The notes beneath the pieces were generated by a model, which saw nothing but the letters and a program-made list of their open reading frames with translations, searched no databases and had not been told where the DNA came from. DNA of 64,000 nt from Paracoccaceae bacterium. GTDB lineage: Bacteria > Pseudomonadota > Alphaproteobacteria > Rhodobacterales > Rhodobacteraceae. Positions within the stretch are counted from its first letter, which is position 1. Each line of letters opens with the position of its first letter. The translations under genes were made by a program, and so were the position numbers. Positions 63,256-64,000 of the stretch are shown here, one piece after another. The stretch is taken from the NCBI GenBank assembly GCA_020628545.1, contig JAHDEX010000003.1, positions 54,166 through 118,165 on the forward strand, given 5' to 3'.

Positions 63256-63286
63256 CTAACCCTTCCTTCAAATTCGAAAGGGTTAG
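63256..63286 (+). promoter_or_regulatory. hairpin overlapping the ribosome site of the next gene
   Basis: CTAACCCTT (63256-63264) and AAGGGTTAG (63278-63286) are a perfect 9-bp inverted repeat with a 13-nt loop. The right arm contains the AAGGG that should serve as ribosome site for GTG 63289, so folding would hide it. Confidence 0.5.
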
Positions 63287-63288
63287 CC

Positions 63289-63675
63289 GTGCTGTTTCAC
63301 CTGCGCCAGGTATTGTTCAAATTCCGCGTCTATCTCGGCGCGCTCCGAACTGGAATTTTCGGCTTTGCTCTTGTCTGCGCCGCATGGGTCTTTGCGGCAC
63401 CTCCATCGCAATCCGAGATAGCTCGCTTGAATTTGAACGCGCCCGATACTGCGCAGCATGAAGGTTTACGCGCACATCGGATTGCTAAGCTGTTGATCCT
63501 GGTGCCGTCAGATCGGCTTTATGAACTTGCTGCCAATCGCAGCGGAACGGGCATGAGCGCCGACGACTTCCGTCTTGGCGTGATCCTGGCTGCTGAAGGC
63601 ACGCCACTACGCGCGGCAGAGGCACCGACGGAGGAAGGTATTGGCGCAAAGTTTCTCCCAGCGCGTACGAACTAG
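63289..63675 (+). CDS. hypothetical membrane-anchored protein, 128 aa
   Basis: The ORF opens with GTG, preceded by AAGGGTTAGCC. One hydrophobic helix lies at about residues 21-37 (TGIFGFALVCAAWVFAA) and a soluble part follows (RIAKLLILVPSDRLYELAANRSG). It does not resemble a known family to me. It follows the other small hypothetical in the same direction after 81 bp, and ends immediately beside the hemF stop, which comes from the other strand. The hairpin at its ribosome site suggests controlled translation. Confidence 0.6.
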   Translation: MLFHLRQVLFKFRVYLGALRTGIFGFALVCAAWVFAAPPSQSEIARLNLNAPDTAQHEGLRAHRIAKLLILVPSDRLYELAANRSGTGMSADDFRLGVILAAEGTPLRAAEAPTEEGIGAKFLPARTN

Positions 63676-64000
63676 TCAGACCCACTTTGCCAAAGGCGGC
63701 AGACTCATCAGCACTGCGTTTGCATCGTGGCCGGTTGTCAGACCAAACTTCGTGCCGCGATCATAAACCAGATTGTATTCCGCATAGAGCCCGCGGTGTA
63801 CCAGTTGTGCATCCTTGTCCGCGGCCGACCATGGTGTATCGCGCCGCTTTTCGACCAGGGGCACATAAGCAGGCAGAAACGCTTTGCCGATGTCCTGCGT
63901 CAGCGCAAAGTCTGCATCCCAATCACCGCTATTGCGGTCATCCATAAAGATACCGCCGACACCGCGCGCCCGGTTCCGGTGCGGAACATAAAAATATTCA
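63676..64000 (-). CDS. hemF: oxygen-dependent coproporphyrinogen III oxidase (3' part of gene)
   Basis: Only the C-terminal 107 residues lie in the window; the gene begins beyond base 64000. The frame reads EYFYVPHRNRARGVGGIFMD, the HemF signature, then PLVEKRRDTPW, RGLYAEYNLVYDRGTKFGL and SLPPLAKW at the end. HemF converts coproporphyrinogen III to protoporphyrinogen IX using oxygen. With hemC and hemE, this puts three heme-synthesis genes within about 3.3 kb. Confidence 0.95.
   Translation of the reverse strand, partial: EYFYVPHRNRARGVGGIFMDDRNSGDWDADFALTQDIGKAFLPAYVPLVEKRRDTPWSAADKDAQLVHRGLYAEYNLVYDRGTKFGLTTGHDANAVLMSLPPLAKWV

Noticed and set aside
1-64000. CRISPR arrays, insertion sequences, integrases, prophage genes, toxin-antitoxin pairs or a defence system.
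   Set aside because: None was found on reading the ORF list and gaps. The catabolic cassettes are bounded by ordinary genes with no direct repeats or att-like tRNA duplications; the tRNA-Met 3' end is not repeated nearby as far as I can see.

Overview
The window is a single stretch of chromosome from a marine-type alphaproteobacterium of the Rhodobacterales (Roseobacter group). The evidence is gene content and gene order: a heparinase-like gene followed by purH and lspA; rsmI-yraN-gshB; an RpoH sigma factor of the second Rhodobacter type with an upstream sequence resembling Rhodobacter RpoE promoters; a taurine/sulfoacetaldehyde cluster with a TauR-like MocR regulator; and a hemC/hemE/hemF region. 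There is no rRNA, CRISPR array, insertion sequence, integrase or phage gene. The window looks like core chromosome with several catabolic cassettes inserted in it.

Layout. 1-2.4 kb: the 3' end of dnaE and a lipoprotein. 2.4-5.0 kb: a DMGDH/sarcosine-dehydrogenase-type flavoprotein on the minus strand, then a 512-bp gap holding one doubtful small ORF. 5.4-9.8 kb: two very short lipoproteins flank a heparinase-like protein, purH and lspA. 9.8-15.4 kb (minus): a LpoA-like lipoprotein, glnD and murJ, with a strong terminator-like hairpin inside the start of glnD. 15.4-17.7 kb: rsmI, yraN, gshB. 17.7-21.3 kb (minus): cobU, a cobC-like phosphatase, a glutathione transferase with an unusual cysteine-rich tail, and comM, ending in a clear terminator. 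21.3-28.9 kb: rpoH(II), coaBC, dut, a membrane-anchored ThiF/MoeB-like protein, an amino-acid ABC binding protein and permease, and an M3 peptidase.

29.0-40.1 kb is an organosulfonate module. A TauR-like regulator is followed by xsc, pta and ackA (sulfoacetaldehyde to acetyl phosphate, then to acetyl-CoA or acetate and ATP), a TauE/SafE exporter (sulfite efflux) and soeABC (sulfite to sulfate with electrons to quinone). A 37-codon ORF that I do not recognise sits between soeA and soeB, overlapping both through stop/start codons. The front-end enzymes and uptake system (tpa or tauXY, tauABC) are not in the window.

40.2-43.6 kb (minus) is one very large, probably secreted sugar-dehydrogenase-like multidomain protein. 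43.8-52.0 kb is a galactoside module: an IclR regulator divergent from GH36 alpha-galactosidase, dgoK, dgoA, an SMP-30 lactonase, GH42 beta-galactosidase and an aldose epimerase. It feeds a De Ley-Doudoroff type route, but galactose dehydrogenase, galactonate dehydratase and a transporter are missing here. 52.1-56.4 kb is a urate-to-glyoxylate module: puuD and uraH divergent from a puuE-uraD fusion, a ureidoglycine aminohydrolase and allA. 56.6-59.0 kb is a cyanide-insensitive-type cytochrome bd oxidase. A tRNA-Met(CAU), a FAD-linked hydroxyacid dehydrogenase, hemC, hemE, two small envelope-type hypotheticals and the 3' part of hemF close the window.

The most interesting points are the mini-gene in soeABC, the GST-TRASH fusion, the acetate kinase with glycine at the usual catalytic aspartate, the terminator-like structure inside glnD, and the RpoE-like promoter ahead of rpoH(II). 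All were read by eye; no alignment or database search was run.
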